Assembly (NCBI GenBank): GCA_018669795.1
Contig: JABHSQ010000011.1
Span: forward strand, 1 to 64,000
Direction: 5' to 3'
Length of the DNA stretch: 64,000 nucleotides
Source: Flavobacteriaceae bacterium
GTDB taxonomy: Bacteria; Bacteroidota; Bacteroidia; Flavobacteriales; Flavobacteriaceae
Shown piece by piece: positions 16,119 through 23,877 of the stretch. Both the position numbers and the translations under genes were made by a program. The notes under the pieces were generated by a model. It was not told where the DNA came from. It ran no database searches and was given only the letters and a program-made list of their open reading frames with translations. Position 1 is the first letter of the stretch; the number at the start of each line of letters is the position of its first letter.

Positions 16119-16850
16119 TTAAAACAACATTTTAATTTCCTTTAATTGATATGAAGTTGAAATTTCATTTTCATTTTCAATTACGATTTTCCCAATTTCA
16201 TTAACTCCTTTTATTTTACCATTAAAACGATAACCACCTGGAAATTCAAATACAGAAATCATATTTTTTCTAAAAAGAGATGATTCATATTTTATTTTCA
16301 AATCAGCATGCTCGCCTTTTTCAAGTTTATTTAATTGAATTAAAATTTCTTCAATTACAAGTTGTAAAACTTCATTTAAATCAAATTTATTTCCAGTAGC
16401 TAAGAACATCGAAGTAGCCTGAGGTAGCGATTTAAATTTTTCTTCATTTACATTAATTCCAAGTCCAATAACACTAGAAACGACATTTCCTTGTTTTATC
16501 TGGTTTTCAATTAAAATTCCTGCCATTTTTTTAGAGCGTGACATTATGTCGTTAGGCCATTTTATAACAATATTTGGTATTTTACATTTTTTTAAAGCAT
16601 TTTCTACACCTAATGAAACTGCATAAGTAATACTAGATATTTTATTACTAGGAAGGTCTTCAAATCTTTTAAACATACTAAACAAAAGACTTTGTTGCGG
16701 GACAGATTGCCAACTAGTCCCATGTTGTCCTCGCCCCTTTGTTTGTTTATTTGTTATAACAATAGTTGGGTCTTCAAGTTTCACCTCCTTACTTAAATTA
16801 ATTAGGTAAGAATTTGTTGAATCAATGGCATTAAGTTTGATTATATTCAT
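16119..16850 (-). CDS. birA: Biotin-[acetyl-CoA-carboxylase] ligase
   Basis: A 243-aa biotin protein ligase without the N-terminal repressor HTH, the usual Bacteroidota form. Motifs: NKQTKGRGQHGTSWQS (biotinyl-AMP loop, GRGxxG-like), SVIGLGINVN, and IKWPNDIMSRSKKMAGILIE with the catalytic Lys. The frame is open further upstream, but MNIIKLNAIDSTNSYL is the family start, so 16850 is used. It attaches biotin to the carboxyl-carrier protein. It is divergent from rsfS across a 102-bp AT-rich gap. Confidence 0.93.
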   Translation of the reverse strand: MNIIKLNAIDSTNSYLINLSKEVKLEDPTIVITNKQTKGRGQHGTSWQSVPQQSLLFSMFKRFEDLPSNKISSITYAVSLGVENALKKCKIPNIVIKWPNDIMSRSKKMAGILIENQIKQGNVVSSVIGLGINVNEEKFKSLPQATSMFLATGNKFDLNEVLQLVIEEILIQLNKLEKGEHADLKIKYESSLFRKNMISVFEFPGGYRFNGKIKGVNEIGKIVIENENEISTSYQLKEIKMLF

Positions 16851-16952
16851 AGTAAATAAAAAATATGTTAATATAACGTTACAATAGTGTTTCAATAAAC
16901 AAAAAAATAATAACTTTACACCCCAATATTTAGGGATAAATATATATATATA

Positions 16953-17336
16953 TTGAAGAAAGAAAAAGGGACTGATCAACTTATAACACAAATTATAAAA
17001 GGGATTGAAGAAGTTAAAGGACAAGATATTGAAATCCTTGATTTGAGAGACATAGAAAATACTGTATGTGATTACTTTATAATCTGTAATGGTAATTCAA
17101 ATACACAAGTAAATGCTATTGTAAATTCAGTACAAAAAACGGTAAGTAAAACTATACAAGAAAAACCTTGGCACGTAGAAGGTAGTAATAATGCTGAATG
17201 GGTATTATTGGACTACGTTCACGTAGTAGTACATGTATTCCAAAAACAAATTCGTGAGTTTTACAATATCGAAGGATTATGGGGCGATGCAAAATCAGTT
17301 ATAATAGAAACAACCACTAAAAAAGAAGAAGCCTAA
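16953..17336 (+). CDS. rsfS: Ribosomal silencing factor RsfS
   Basis: A 127-aa RsfS/Iojap protein: GIEEVKGQDIEILDLRDIENTVCDYFIICNGNSNTQVNAI, then KPWHVEGSNNAEWVLLDYVHVVVHVF and REFYNIEGLWGDAK. It binds L14 on the large subunit and blocks subunit joining in starvation. No ATG fits: the start is a TTG immediately after a 13-base TA tract (16941-16953), so initiation should be weak and the tract may vary in length. It overlaps ftsH by TAATG. Confidence 0.92.
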   Translation: MKKEKGTDQLITQIIKGIEEVKGQDIEILDLRDIENTVCDYFIICNGNSNTQVNAIVNSVQKTVSKTIQEKPWHVEGSNNAEWVLLDYVHVVVHVFQKQIREFYNIEGLWGDAKSVIIETTTKKEEA

Positions 17337-19348
17337 TGGCAAACGAAAATAAAAAACCCGAATTAAAAAAACCGAAATTTAATAGTTACTGGATTTATGG
17401 AGCTATTATTATTGTGTTTATAGGATTGAATGTTTTTGGTGGCGGAAGCTGGTCTCAACCTCAAAAAACTACTCAAGGAGAATTTGAGACTCTTTTAAGA
17501 GATGGAGATGTTGAAAAAGTTGAAATTGTTAATCGTAAGATTGCAAAGGTATTTCTTACTCCAGAAGCGAAAGACAAAGAAAAACATACTAAAAATAAAA
17601 AAGGCTCTAATTTCCTGTCGGATGGAAAAGAAGCTTCTTATCAATTTGAATTTGGAGATTTACAAAATTTCGAAAATAGCCTGGATAAAATAAAATCTAA
17701 AGATAATTTACAAACGACTGTAGTATACGAAACCGATAATAATGTGATGAGTGAAATATTGATTTCACTACTTCCATTTGTTATTATTATTGGGATTTGG
17801 ATATTTATTATGAAAAGAATGTCTGGCGGTGCTGGTGGCGGTGCTGGTGGTCAAATTTTTAATATTGGAAAATCTAAAGCAAAATTATTCGATCAAAATA
17901 CGGACGTTAAAACAAGTTTTAAAGATGTTGCTGGTCTTGAAGGAGCCAAAGAAGAAGTACAAGAAATAGTTGATTTTCTTAAAAAACCAGAAAAATATAC
18001 TGCTTTGGGAGGAAAAATACCTAAAGGAGCTTTATTAGTAGGACTTCCTGGTACTGGTAAAACTTTATTAGCTAAAGCAGTTGCAGGAGAAGCAAACGTA
18101 CCTTTCTTTTCGTTGTCAGGCTCAGATTTTGTAGAAATGTTTGTTGGTGTTGGAGCGTCTAGAGTTCGTGATTTATTTAAACAAGCAAAAGAAAAATCTC
18201 CAGCTATTATTTTTATAGATGAAATCGATGCTATTGGTCGGGCTAGAGGAAAAAATAACATGTCCGGTTCTAATGACGAAAGAGAAAACACACTTAACCA
18301 GCTATTAACTGAAATGGATGGTTTTGGTTCAGATTCTAACGTAATTATTTTAGCTGCAACGAACAGAGCTGATGTGTTGGATAAAGCATTAATGCGTGCT
18401 GGACGATTTGATAGACAAATCTATATTGATTTGCCAGATGTTAGGGAGCGTAAAGAGATTTTTGAAGTTCACCTACGTCCATTAAAAGTTGATGAAAAAT
18501 TAGATACTGATTTCTTATCAAAACAAACTCCCGGGTTTTCTGGAGCAGATATAGCAAATGTATGTAATGAAGCTGCACTAATTGCTGCTAGATTTGATAA
18601 AAAAACTGTTGAAAAACAAGATTTTTTAGATGCGGTAGATAGAATTGTAGGTGGTTTAGAAAAGAAAAATAAAATAATTACACCAAAAGAAAAAGAAGCT
18701 ATTGCTTTTCATGAAGCTGGTCATGCAACTGTAAGTTGGATGCTAGAACATGCTGCCCCTTTGGTAAAAGTTACTATTGTTCCTAGAGGGAAATCTTTAG
18801 GCGCTGCTTGGTATTTGCCCGAAGAACGTCAATTGGTTAAACCAGATCAAATGTTGGACGAAATGTGTGCAACACTTGGAGGGCGTGCTGCAGAAAAGGT
18901 GATCTTTAACGAAATATCAACTGGAGCACTTAACGATCTTGAAAAAGTTACCAAACAAGCAAGAGCTATGGTAACCATTTACGGTTTAAATGAAAAGATT
19001 GGTAATTTAACTTATTATGATTCTTCAGGAGAAAACGAATATGGTTTTACAAAACCATATAGTGAAAAAACTGCTGAACTTATTGATGAAGAAATTTTAA
19101 AAATGATTGAAGAACAATACCAAAGAGCTATCGGTATTTTAATGAAGCATAAAGATAAATTAACTGAGCTAGCAACGGTATTATTGAACAAAGAAGTTAT
19201 CTTTAAAGATAACCTTCAAAAAATATTTGGTGATCGCCCTTATTCTAAATCAGTTGATACCATTATAAAAGTTGATTCCAAAGATGCTGATGCTGAAATA
19301 TCTGAAGCTGATAAAAGTGAGGCCATTATAAAGGAAAACAAAGAATAG
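17336..19348 (+). CDS. ftsH: ATP-dependent zinc metalloprotease FtsH
   Basis: A 670-aa membrane AAA+ protease: TM helices at about 18-35 and 140-159 flanking a periplasmic domain, a Gly-rich linker (163-173), Walker A GLPGTGKT at 236-243, Walker B IIFIDEID at 291-298, second region of homology around RAGRFDRQ, and the zinc site HEAGH at 459-463. The Walker A has Leu where most FtsH proteins have Pro (GPPGTGKT), a tolerated-looking change. It degrades membrane and short-lived proteins. It is the second gene of rsfS-ftsH and is followed by a LUD-domain gene and lipid-synthesis genes, an arrangement common in flavobacteria. Confidence 0.97.
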   Translation: MANENKKPELKKPKFNSYWIYGAIIIVFIGLNVFGGGSWSQPQKTTQGEFETLLRDGDVEKVEIVNRKIAKVFLTPEAKDKEKHTKNKKGSNFLSDGKEASYQFEFGDLQNFENSLDKIKSKDNLQTTVVYETDNNVMSEILISLLPFVIIIGIWIFIMKRMSGGAGGGAGGQIFNIGKSKAKLFDQNTDVKTSFKDVAGLEGAKEEVQEIVDFLKKPEKYTALGGKIPKGALLVGLPGTGKTLLAKAVAGEANVPFFSLSGSDFVEMFVGVGASRVRDLFKQAKEKSPAIIFIDEIDAIGRARGKNNMSGSNDERENTLNQLLTEMDGFGSDSNVIILAATNRADVLDKALMRAGRFDRQIYIDLPDVRERKEIFEVHLRPLKVDEKLDTDFLSKQTPGFSGADIANVCNEAALIAARFDKKTVEKQDFLDAVDRIVGGLEKKNKIITPKEKEAIAFHEAGHATVSWMLEHAAPLVKVTIVPRGKSLGAAWYLPEERQLVKPDQMLDEMCATLGGRAAEKVIFNEISTGALNDLEKVTKQARAMVTIYGLNEKIGNLTYYDSSGENEYGFTKPYSEKTAELIDEEILKMIEEQYQRAIGILMKHKDKLTELATVLLNKEVIFKDNLQKIFGDRPYSKSVDTIIKVDSKDADAEISEADKSEAIIKENKE

Positions 19349-19462
19349 TTTATTTTTTTTTACAAACTATGCTTATTAAATAAAGTTAAGAGAATAGCTA
19401 TTAAACATAGGTTTTATATATTTGAAGCATAAGAAACTTTCAAAGCCACCAATAAATAGCAA

Positions 19463-20065
19463 ATGAATCTGCTAAAAAAACTTTTCGGAAAAAAAGCAAA
19501 GTCAGCGATTTCCATAAATCAATCTGAAGAAAGCAGTTATTTTCCAAAAGATAATGCTCCAATAGATGAAAAATTCACTTATATTTTCAATAAAAATGGA
19601 GGTAAATTTCTTTATTGTTTATCTATGGACGAAGTATTAGAAGCATTTCATAATATACTTGAAGAAAATAAAATTGCTAAGGAAGATGTTTATTGTATTA
19701 ATCAACAGTTAGGGTCTAAATTTAATTCAAATAAATTTAATTTTAAAAAGCAAAAGGAGAACTCTTTTTTCCTAACTACCTGTGAATCTTTAATTGCAAA
19801 AAATGGATCTATATTATTCTCTTCCAATCAAATAAAAGAAAAAAAACTAAGCGAATTGCCTTCAAAATTTATAGTTTTTGCAACTACAAGTCAGTTAACT
19901 GATACGATCAGTGAAGGGATGCGGAAAATTAAAAACCAAAGTAAAAACCTTATCCCAAGTAACATTACCACGATACAAGATTTTGAAACCAATAAAGAAA
20001 AGGATTTTATGAGTTATGGAAGTAGCACAAAAAACTTATATTTGCTGCTACTCGAAGACTTATAA
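19463..20065 (+). CDS. LUD-domain protein (LutC/YkgG-like)
   Basis: A 200-aa protein of the LUD family. Recognisable parts are FLTTCESLIAKNGSILFSS, KLSELPSKFIVFATTSQL and the C-terminal KNLYLLLLEDL. LutC-type LUD proteins take part in lactate oxidation together with LutA and LutB, but no partners are here; this stand-alone flavobacterial form between ftsH and cdsA has no known role. It ends 3 bp before cdsA, so it is translated within the same operon. Confidence 0.8.
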   Translation: MNLLKKLFGKKAKSAISINQSEESSYFPKDNAPIDEKFTYIFNKNGGKFLYCLSMDEVLEAFHNILEENKIAKEDVYCINQQLGSKFNSNKFNFKKQKENSFFLTTCESLIAKNGSILFSSNQIKEKKLSELPSKFIVFATTSQLTDTISEGMRKIKNQSKNLIPSNITTIQDFETNKEKDFMSYGSSTKNLYLLLLEDL

Positions 20066-20068
20066 TTT

Positions 20069-20872
20069 ATGAAAGAAGTTATTGTTCGGTTTTTATCGGG
20101 AGTACTTTATATTTCGATTATCTTATTTTCACTATTCATGTCCCGTGAATGGTATATCGGGCTGCTATTTATTCTTGCCGTTATTACTTTAAATGAATTT
20201 TTAAAGCTAGTAAGCTTAAAAGGTATTATTGCTTATATCATTCTTGCTATATCCTTTTATTTTCTAAGTTATAAGGAAATAAATAGTTCAATAATTTTAA
20301 TTTTATTATCAGTAACTATTTTAGTGAATCTCTTTTTAATTAGAGATATATTGGTATTAAATAAAACATCCTTATTTAAATCAAAACGTTATTTCTGTAT
20401 TATATTTTACATCATAAGTGGTTTTGTTTTTTTATCACTAATTCCTTTTACAAATAAGGTTTTTGAACCAAAAATAATATTAGGTATTTTTATACTTGTC
20501 TGGACCAATGACACTTTTGCTTATTTAGTAGGAAAAGGTGTTGGAAAAAGAAAACTAATGGAAAAAATATCCCCTAAGAAAACGATTGAAGGTTTTTTTG
20601 GCGGTATGGCCGGAGCTCTTTTAGCAAGTTTTATTTTTTTTAAGTTCACATCAATTTATAATCTAATATTTTGGTTATTTTTGGCATTATTAGTTTCTGT
20701 TTTAGGAACTATTGGGGATTTAATTCAGTCAAAATTTAAAAGATTAGCTGGAGTAAAAAATAGTGGAAACATCATGCCTGGACATGGTGGTGTTTATGAT
20801 AGGCTTGACAGTATTGTATTTGCGAGTCCATTTATTTATTTGTTTATAATTATAATAAATTATGTTTCATAA
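20069..20872 (+). CDS. cdsA: Phosphatidate cytidylyltransferase
   Basis: A 267-aa, multi-helix membrane enzyme making CDP-diacylglycerol from phosphatidate and CTP. The C-terminal CDS signature is present: SKFKRLAGVKNSGNIMPGHGGVYDRLD at 221-247. In the family signature the residue after Lys230 is Asp (KD), a metal ligand together with the Asp pair of DRxD (here Asp244 and Asp247); here it is Asn231 (codon AAT). The rest of the protein looks intact. It overlaps psd by 11 bp and sits in the rsfS-ftsH-LUD-cdsA-psd-ACBP operon. Confidence 0.93.
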   Translation: MKEVIVRFLSGVLYISIILFSLFMSREWYIGLLFILAVITLNEFLKLVSLKGIIAYIILAISFYFLSYKEINSSIILILLSVTILVNLFLIRDILVLNKTSLFKSKRYFCIIFYIISGFVFLSLIPFTNKVFEPKIILGIFILVWTNDTFAYLVGKGVGKRKLMEKISPKKTIEGFFGGMAGALLASFIFFKFTSIYNLIFWLFLALLVSVLGTIGDLIQSKFKRLAGVKNSGNIMPGHGGVYDRLDSIVFASPFIYLFIIIINYVS

Positions 20873-21518
20873 AGAAGGGTTTAAAATTATTACTACAGTT
20901 TTTTTAATAAGTGCAATTTTAGCAGTCTCTGCTCACTTCTTAATTGACAATGAATACCTAGAAAAAGGAGTTTTAATAATTGTTTTGATAGTACTGTTTC
21001 TAATTCTTCAGTTTTTCAGAAACCCAAAAAGAGATTTTAAATTAAACACAAGCCAGGTTTTGTCAGCTGTTGATGGCAAAGTTGTAGTTATTGAAGAAGT
21101 TTTTGAAAAAGAATATTTTAAAGATAAAAGACTACAAATTTCTGTATTCATGTCACCCTTAAATGTACATGTAACAAGGTATCCGGTAAGTGGAAGTATT
21201 GTGTATAACAAATACCATCCTGGCAAATTTTTAGTAGCATGGCATCCAAAATCCTCAGAAAAGAACGAACGCACTACTGTAGTGGTTAAGTCTTTAGAAT
21301 TTGGAGAAATAATGCATAGACAAATCGCTGGTGCTGTTGCCAAAAGAATTGTAAATTATGCAGAAGAAGGTCAGGATGCTTTCCAAACTTCTGATAGTGG
21401 TTTTATAAAATTTGGTTCACGTGTAGATATTTTTTTACCTTTAGGTACGAAAATCAATGTGAAGCTTAATCAAAAAGTAAAAGGAGGAATTACCATATTA
21501 GCAAACAATGACAACTGA
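20862..21518 (+). CDS. psd: Phosphatidylserine decarboxylase (short form)
   Basis: A 218-aa pyruvoyl enzyme making phosphatidylethanolamine. Two N-terminal membrane segments (about 7-27 and 33-48) are followed by the catalytic domain, with SAVDGKVV, FMSPLNVHVTRYPVSG and the processing motif IKFGSRVDIFLP, where cleavage between Gly and Ser would create the pyruvoyl group. The length fits the short archaeal-type/Bacteroidota form. The start overlaps the end of cdsA and the end overlaps the ACBP gene, so the three are translationally coupled. Confidence 0.93.
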   Translation: MFHKEGFKIITTVFLISAILAVSAHFLIDNEYLEKGVLIIVLIVLFLILQFFRNPKRDFKLNTSQVLSAVDGKVVVIEEVFEKEYFKDKRLQISVFMSPLNVHVTRYPVSGSIVYNKYHPGKFLVAWHPKSSEKNERTTVVVKSLEFGEIMHRQIAGAVAKRIVNYAEEGQDAFQTSDSGFIKFGSRVDIFLPLGTKINVKLNQKVKGGITILANNDN

Positions 21519-21774
21519 AGAATTGGAAATAGTATTTAGAAAAGCTGTTAAAAGCGTTAACGATCATAAGGATCCTTTTCCAGCAGATTTATTATTGCGT
21601 TTGTATTCTTTTTATAAAATTGCTACTAACGATCAAGATACCCCAAGAAGTAAAACACCTTTAATTAATGCTTTTAAAACAAATGCACTATTTCAAACAC
21701 AAGGTTTAACTCCTGATCAAGCCAAAGAACATTATATTGAGTGTGCAAAGCACTATTTTTTATATCGAAAATAA
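21508..21774 (+). CDS. Acyl-CoA-binding protein
   Basis: An 88-aa four-helix ACBP-family protein: LEIVFRKAVKSVN, LLLRLYSFYKIAT, SKTPLINAFKTNALFQTQG, TPDQAKEHYIECAKHYFL. The conserved LYSFYKIAT-type segment (usually LYgLYKQAT) and central Lys are visible, but the usual W-x-A-W-x3-G piece is changed to NAFKTNALFQTQG, so ligand affinity may differ. It overlaps psd by 11 bp, tying acyl-CoA handling to phospholipid synthesis. Confidence 0.85.
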   Translation: MTTEELEIVFRKAVKSVNDHKDPFPADLLLRLYSFYKIATNDQDTPRSKTPLINAFKTNALFQTQGLTPDQAKEHYIECAKHYFLYRK

Positions 21775-21780
21775 TTAAAT

Positions 21781-22434
21781 ATGATGATACATCATATAGG
21801 AAAAAATAATTCTATTTTAAATAAATTTATCGCTGAGATTAGAGACGTTTCTATTCAAAAAGATTCACTGAGATTTAGAAGAAATATAGAACGTATAGGT
21901 GAAGTTCTAGGATATGAACTCAGTAAATTTGTTAGGTACAACAGCAAGAGTATTATTACTCCATTAGGAATTAAAAACATCCCTCTCCCAGCTAATAAAA
22001 TAGTAATATGTTCTATTTTACGAGCTGGTTTACCCTTACATCAAGGCTTATTAAATTATTTTGATGACTCAGAAAATGCTTTTATTTCGGCATATCGACA
22101 CCACCCAAATCAAGATAATAATTTTGAAATCAAAGTTGAATATTTTGCAGCTCCTTCATTAAAAGGTAAAACCCTATTATTAGCAGATCCCATGTTAGCG
22201 ACTGGTCAGTCTTTAGTTGCAGTTTATGAAGCTATCAAAAAGCAAAGAGTCATTGATGATATTCATATTGTCGCTATCATTGCTAGCACTGAAGGAATCG
22301 ATTTTATTAAATCTCATTTTCCTGAACACACACACCTTTGGATTGCTGCAATTGATGATGAACTAGACAGCAAGGGTTATATTGTCCCTGGATTAGGTGA
22401 TGCAGGTGATTTGGCATTTGGATCAAAACTTTAA
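21781..22434 (+). CDS. upp: Uracil phosphoribosyltransferase
   Basis: A 217-aa PRTase of pyrimidine salvage (uracil and PRPP to UMP). It carries the PRPP loop LLADPMLATGQSLVAVYEA and the uracil-binding C-terminal GYIVPGLGDAGDLAFG, with CSILRAGLPLHQGL near the active site. In this lineage the protein is a diverged Upp type. It starts 6 bp after the ACBP stop codon and so appears to be the last gene of the long operon, and is followed 14 bp later by a Crp/Fnr gene. Confidence 0.9.
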   Translation: MMIHHIGKNNSILNKFIAEIRDVSIQKDSLRFRRNIERIGEVLGYELSKFVRYNSKSIITPLGIKNIPLPANKIVICSILRAGLPLHQGLLNYFDDSENAFISAYRHHPNQDNNFEIKVEYFAAPSLKGKTLLLADPMLATGQSLVAVYEAIKKQRVIDDIHIVAIIASTEGIDFIKSHFPEHTHLWIAAIDDELDSKGYIVPGLGDAGDLAFGSKL

Positions 22435-22448
22435 CACCCTACCTATTA

Positions 22449-23036
22449 ATGAATTATGCTCCTTTTTTAAATTACATTAAAAATTTCGTAGACTTAAATG
22501 AAAAAGAAATAACTTTTTTACGTTCATATACCAATTATAAAAAATATTTTAAAGGTCAATACATAGTTCAGCAAGGTGAAGTTTGTAACCACACCAACTT
22601 TATAATTTCTGGATGTACTGAAAATTTTTACATTGATCAAAAAGGTCAAGAACATATAGTAACATTTGCAATTGAAAATTGGTGGTCGTCAGATATTAGT
22701 AGCTTTATAACCCAAAAACCTTCGGACTTTAATGTTAAGTGTCTCGAGGACACAGAAGTCATTCAATTTACCTGTCAAAATCAAGATGAAATTTTTAAAA
22801 ATATTCCGAAAATGGAAACACTTTTTAGAAAATTATTAGAAAAAGCGCTGGTCTCTTCACAAAAAAGAATTGTCAATAATTTTAGCCTATCTGCAAAAGA
22901 TCAATATATATATTTTAAAAATCAATATCCAAACATAGAGCAAAGAGTTCCTCAATACATGGTAGCCTCTTATTTGGGGATCACAAAAGAATTTTTAAGT
23001 AAAATTAAAGCGCATTTAGTTAAGAATAAATCGTAA
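22449..23036 (+). CDS. Crp/Fnr-family transcriptional regulator
   Basis: A 195-aa protein with an N-terminal cyclic-nucleotide-binding-like beta-roll (about 25-115: FKGQYIVQQGEVCNHTNFIISGCTENF) and a C-terminal HTH (about 150-190: VPQYMVASYLGITKEFLSKIK). It lacks the conserved Arg-Ser phosphate-binding pair of true cAMP receptors and has no Fnr-type cysteine cluster, so the effector is unknown, as in most Bacteroidota members. It begins 14 bp after upp. Confidence 0.85.
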   Translation: MNYAPFLNYIKNFVDLNEKEITFLRSYTNYKKYFKGQYIVQQGEVCNHTNFIISGCTENFYIDQKGQEHIVTFAIENWWSSDISSFITQKPSDFNVKCLEDTEVIQFTCQNQDEIFKNIPKMETLFRKLLEKALVSSQKRIVNNFSLSAKDQYIYFKNQYPNIEQRVPQYMVASYLGITKEFLSKIKAHLVKNKS

Positions 23037-23114
23037 GCTAGTTATTTTGATTTGTTAATCTAGTTTATTTTTTAAAAAAATATTCTTTTTCATATTTGTA
23101 GTCTATAAAATATA

Positions 23115-23146
23115 AACCAAATTTAAAATTAAAACCAAATTTAAAA
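23115..23146 (+). repeat. 18-bp tandem duplication at the 5' end of the YceI gene
   Basis: The 14-mer aaccaaatttaaaa occurs at 23115-23128 and 23133-23146 (18-bp period), just where the start of the signal peptide is expected. The duplication keeps frame, but the upstream copy runs into a TAA at 23113. Confidence 0.7.
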
Positions 23147-23709
23147 AATTATTAGCATTACTATTAATTGTTTTCGGCAGCTATTCTTTTACAACAGTAT
23201 TGAATGAAAAAATAGACATCAATGTCGATAAAAGCAACTTGCATTGGAAAGGTTTCAAAGTAACTGGTTCTCATGAAGGAAATTTAAAATTTGAATCAGG
23301 AACATTGACTTTTACAGAAGATGGAAAGTTAGTTGATGGAACATTTATAATTGATATGAAATCTATGGAGTGTACAGATCTAGAAGGTGAATATAAAGCG
23401 AAGCTTGATGGACATCTAAAATCAAAAGATTTTTTTGGAACCAATGAACATCCAAGTGCTACCTTACAATTCAAAGAAATAACAGTAAGTGGCAAAAACT
23501 CTTACAGAATTAAAGGTGATTTGACTATCAAAGGAATTACGAATAGTATTGAATTTGATTTTTCAATTTATGGCAAAAAGGCAACTGCAGCTTTAAAAAT
23601 TGATCGAACTAAATACGATATAAAATACGGATCAAGCTCATTTTTTGATGGCTTAAAAGACAAAGCTATTTATGATGATTTTGACATAAAAGTAGATTTA
23701 GAATTTTAA
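23128..23709 (+). CDS. YceI-family lipocalin-like exported protein, non-standard start
   Basis: A YceI-fold protein: ten-stranded barrel features such as SNLHWKGFKVTGSHEGNLKF, GTFIIDMKSMEC, LDGHLKSKDFFGTNEHPSATL and GDLTIKGITNSIEF. YceI proteins bind polyisoprenoid or similar lipids. The mature part begins about 23203, but the bases upstream encode, in frame, a good signal peptide (KFKKLLALLLIVFGSYSF). That stretch has no ATG, GTG or TTG before a stop at 23113; the only plausible initiator is ATT at 23128 followed by AAA ACC. A TTG at 23200 would give a protein without a signal, unlikely for the family. I use ATT; 193 aa. Confidence 0.8.
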   Translation: MKTKFKKLLALLLIVFGSYSFTTVLNEKIDINVDKSNLHWKGFKVTGSHEGNLKFESGTLTFTEDGKLVDGTFIIDMKSMECTDLEGEYKAKLDGHLKSKDFFGTNEHPSATLQFKEITVSGKNSYRIKGDLTIKGITNSIEFDFSIYGKKATAALKIDRTKYDIKYGSSSFFDGLKDKAIYDDFDIKVDLEF

Positions 23710-23723
23710 TACAACACTATAAT

Positions 23724-23816
23724 ATGAAAAATACAGATAGACCAAAATGCGGTTGTGGTAATACCCAAGATAGTAACGGATATTGTGATGGTTCTCACCA
23801 AAACAAAAAAAAATAA
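23724..23816 (+). CDS. Tiny CDGSH iron-sulphur protein
   Basis: A 30-aa protein, MKNTDRPKCGCGNTQDSNGY followed by CDGSH and a Lys-rich tail. It holds the CxC...CDGSH cluster-binding pattern (Cys9, Cys11, Cys21, His25), which coordinates a redox-active 2Fe-2S cluster in this family. The spacing between the second and third Cys is one residue longer than the standard form. It starts 14 bp after the YceI gene and is followed by a terminator. Confidence 0.8.
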   Translation: MKNTDRPKCGCGNTQDSNGYCDGSHQNKKK

Positions 23817-23850
23817 GACTTGTATAAAAATGCAACGTAAATTTAAAAAA

Positions 23851-23877
23851 AGCCCTTAATATTATAAGGGCTTTTTT
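23851..23877. terminator. Bidirectional terminator between the CDGSH gene and valS
   Basis: The stem AGCCCTTA/TAAGGGCT (23851-23858 and 23865-23872) has a 6-nt loop, with an A-run before and a T-run after, so it can stop transcription from both convergent genes. Confidence 0.85.

Noticed and set aside
16851-17024. N-terminal extension of BirA that could be a regulatory domain
   Set aside because: It overlaps the rsfS start, is hydrophobic and unlike an HTH; Bacteroidota BirA starts at 16850.
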